A stretch of 15,033 nucleotides of DNA from positions 1 to 15,033 of the forward strand of contig JBAWXE010000069.1 of assembly GCA_037144255.1 (NCBI GenBank), read 5' to 3'. Shown piece by piece: positions 13,666 to 15,033 of the stretch; the stretch's first letter is position 1, and every line of letters begins with the position of its first letter. Position numbers and translations under genes: made by a program. A model generated the notes under the pieces. It saw only the letters and a program-made list of their open reading frames with translations. It had not been told where the DNA came from and made no database searches. The stretch comes from JBAWXE01 sp037144255 (GTDB lineage: Bacteria > Bacteroidota > Bacteroidia > Chitinophagales > Chitinophagaceae).

Positions 13666-15033
13666 ATGAAGGTATCAGTTATTATTGTCAACTATAATGT
13701 GAAGTACTTCTTGGAGGTATGTCTGGATTCTGTGCGCAGGGCAGGCAGGGGGATGAACATTGAGGTGATAGTAGTAGACAATAATTCTCAAGACGACAGC
13801 TGTGCCACCATAAAAGAGAAGTACCCTGAAGTAATACTGATAGCCAATACAGACAATAAAGGTTTCTCTAAAGCCAATAATCAGGGAGTAGCCATTGCCA
13901 AAGGCGACTATATACTGTTCCTAAATCCGGATACAGTATTGCATGATGATTTTTTCAGGCAGACAGTCAGTTATTTAGATGCACATGCGGAGGTGGGAGG
14001 ACTAGGGCCCCGCATCATAGATGGTAAGGGACATTTTGCGCCTGATTCTAAAAAATCTTTCCCTACTCTGTCTGTTGCCTTATTCAAGACCACTGGTATC
14101 AATAAGATTTTCAGCAAGAGTGCCTACTTCAATAAATACTATGCGGTACATGTGCAGGAACATGAAGAATCTGAGATAGAAGTACTATCCGGCTGCTGCA
14201 TGATGCTGCGTCATAAAGTGCTGGGCGAGATAGGTGGTGCTTTTGACGAGGATTACTTTATGTATTGCGAGGATGTAGACCTATCATACCGAATTCAGAA
14301 AGCAGGGTATAAAAATATGTACTACCCTACTGCTACCATCATACATTACACAGGAGAAAGTACCCGAAAGGCCACACTCTCTTATGTACGCATTTTCAAC
14401 GAAGCACTGTCTATATTCGTTAAGAAACATTATAGTAAAAGCCAGGCCAGTTTGTTCAGCTTGTTCATCCAAGTGGGCATCATACTCAGGGCAGTTATCA
14501 GTTTGGCCAAAAGAGTATTGAATGTATTGCGTATGCCTATGTTCGATGCTATCATACTACTGTTGACATTATACTTTATACAAGACTTCTGGATACAGCA
14601 TGTGAAAAATATGCACCCCATACCGCTGTACTATATGGCCGCTACTTTTCCGGTATATATACTTATATGGATCAGCTGCCTGTACCTGAATGGTGCTTAT
14701 GACCAACCTTACCGTGCACTACGTGTAACACGTGGCATGGTGATAGGTACGATCGTTGCATTGGCATTCTATGGACTCTTACAGCCGGGCTTGCGCTACT
14801 CGCGCGCTATGATCATCTTTACAGGTTTTACAGGCACTGTGGTGATGTTGGGCTTGCATGAGCTGATGCACAGACTGGGCATCTTTAAATTCATTCCTTA
14901 TGATGTGCTGCCTAAGAAAGCAGTAATAGTAGCTGATGAAGGCGCCTATGCACAAACAGCCGCTACCCTGCTGCAAGTGCACTATGCACCTGATATTGCA
15001 GGACGCATAAGCCCAACAGCAGATGTTGGCACC
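13666..15033 (+). CDS. Family-2 glycosyltransferase fused to a membrane/Rossmann-like region (partial, 3' end beyond window)
   Basis: From ATG 13666, 456 codons run open to the window edge. Residues 1 to about 255 are a GT-A fold family-2 glycosyltransferase: VSVIIVNYN (3-11), VVDNNS with Asp38, FLNPDT (85-90, the DxD-like nucleotide-sugar/metal site), a GCCMMLR acceptor-side motif, and EDVDLSYRI with Glu202-Asp205, as in rhamnosyltransferase-like enzymes. About five hydrophobic segments follow (near 266-281, 292-310, 321-343, 358-376 and 382-400). KKAVIVADEGAYAQTAATLL (from 417) then looks like the first strand and helix of a Rossmann domain. That order resembles the N-terminal half of WcaJ-type polyprenyl-phosphate sugar transferases. 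A role in cell-surface polysaccharide or glycolipid synthesis at the inner membrane is inferred. The start is at the conserved first beta strand. Confidence 0.88.
   Translation, partial: MKVSVIIVNYNVKYFLEVCLDSVRRAGRGMNIEVIVVDNNSQDDSCATIKEKYPEVILIANTDNKGFSKANNQGVAIAKGDYILFLNPDTVLHDDFFRQTVSYLDAHAEVGGLGPRIIDGKGHFAPDSKKSFPTLSVALFKTTGINKIFSKSAYFNKYYAVHVQEHEESEIEVLSGCCMMLRHKVLGEIGGAFDEDYFMYCEDVDLSYRIQKAGYKNMYYPTATIIHYTGESTRKATLSYVRIFNEALSIFVKKHYSKSQASLFSLFIQVGIILRAVISLAKRVLNVLRMPMFDAIILLLTLYFIQDFWIQHVKNMHPIPLYYMAATFPVYILIWISCLYLNGAYDQPYRALRVTRGMVIGTIVALAFYGLLQPGLRYSRAMIIFTGFTGTVVMLGLHELMHRLGIFKFIPYDVLPKKAVIVADEGAYAQTAATLLQVHYAPDIAGRISPTADVGT

Overview
The window looks like a chromosomal segment from a member of the Bacteroidota, plausibly a Chitinophagaceae-like organism (inference). 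The grounds are: -7 promoter elements of the form TAnnTTTG in several intergenic gaps; start codons mostly without Shine-Dalgarno sequences; a DUF4271-like membrane protein upstream of a Bacteroidota-type uroporphyrinogen-III synthase; and lipoproteins whose mature ends begin CKK. No tRNA, rRNA, CRISPR array or transposase gene was seen.

Layout. (1) 1-1443, minus strand: a DUF4271-like membrane protein followed by hemD, which is cut by the window start. Diverging from them is hemW (1589-2728), so a heme-related pair shares one intergenic region. (2) 2790-3545: an unrecognised secreted protein. (3) 3688-5514: fabG and fabH, two fatty-acid synthesis enzymes, ending at a perfect 30-bp palindrome that separates them from convergent rlmN (5596-6651, minus). 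A small unknown gene (6718-7059, minus) lies behind rlmN. (4) 7060-7498: a 439-bp gene-free divergent region with a good minus-strand promoter, a compact three-segment hairpin array and a weaker plus-strand promoter. (5) 7499-9917: two consecutive lipoproteins. One has an FN3-like domain and a seven-unit beta-propeller-like repeat; the other has three EGF-like modules and an unrecognised C-terminal domain. (6) 10028-12057: a two-gene restriction-modification cassette, visibly AT-rich and AGA-rich, pairing a C5-cytosine methyltransferase with a BsuBI/PstI-family endonuclease. (7) 12126-12473: a small unknown gene whose 5' end may have been lost at the cassette junction. (8) 12553-13560: a membrane-anchored SRPBCC plus GyrI-like protein, preceded by a micro-ORF with a perfect Shine-Dalgarno sequence. 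(9) 13666 to the window end: a partial family-2 glycosyltransferase fused to a multi-pass membrane region and the start of a Rossmann-like domain.

Most of the window is core metabolism and cell-envelope biology. The accessory content is the restriction-modification cassette and the two modular lipoproteins. The least ordinary features are the m5C methyltransferase paired with a PstI-type nuclease, the possible gene truncation at its right edge, the seven-blade lipoprotein, the glycosyltransferase fusion, and the leader structures at 7224-7260 and 12500-12546. Nothing here amounts to a clearly new multi-gene system.
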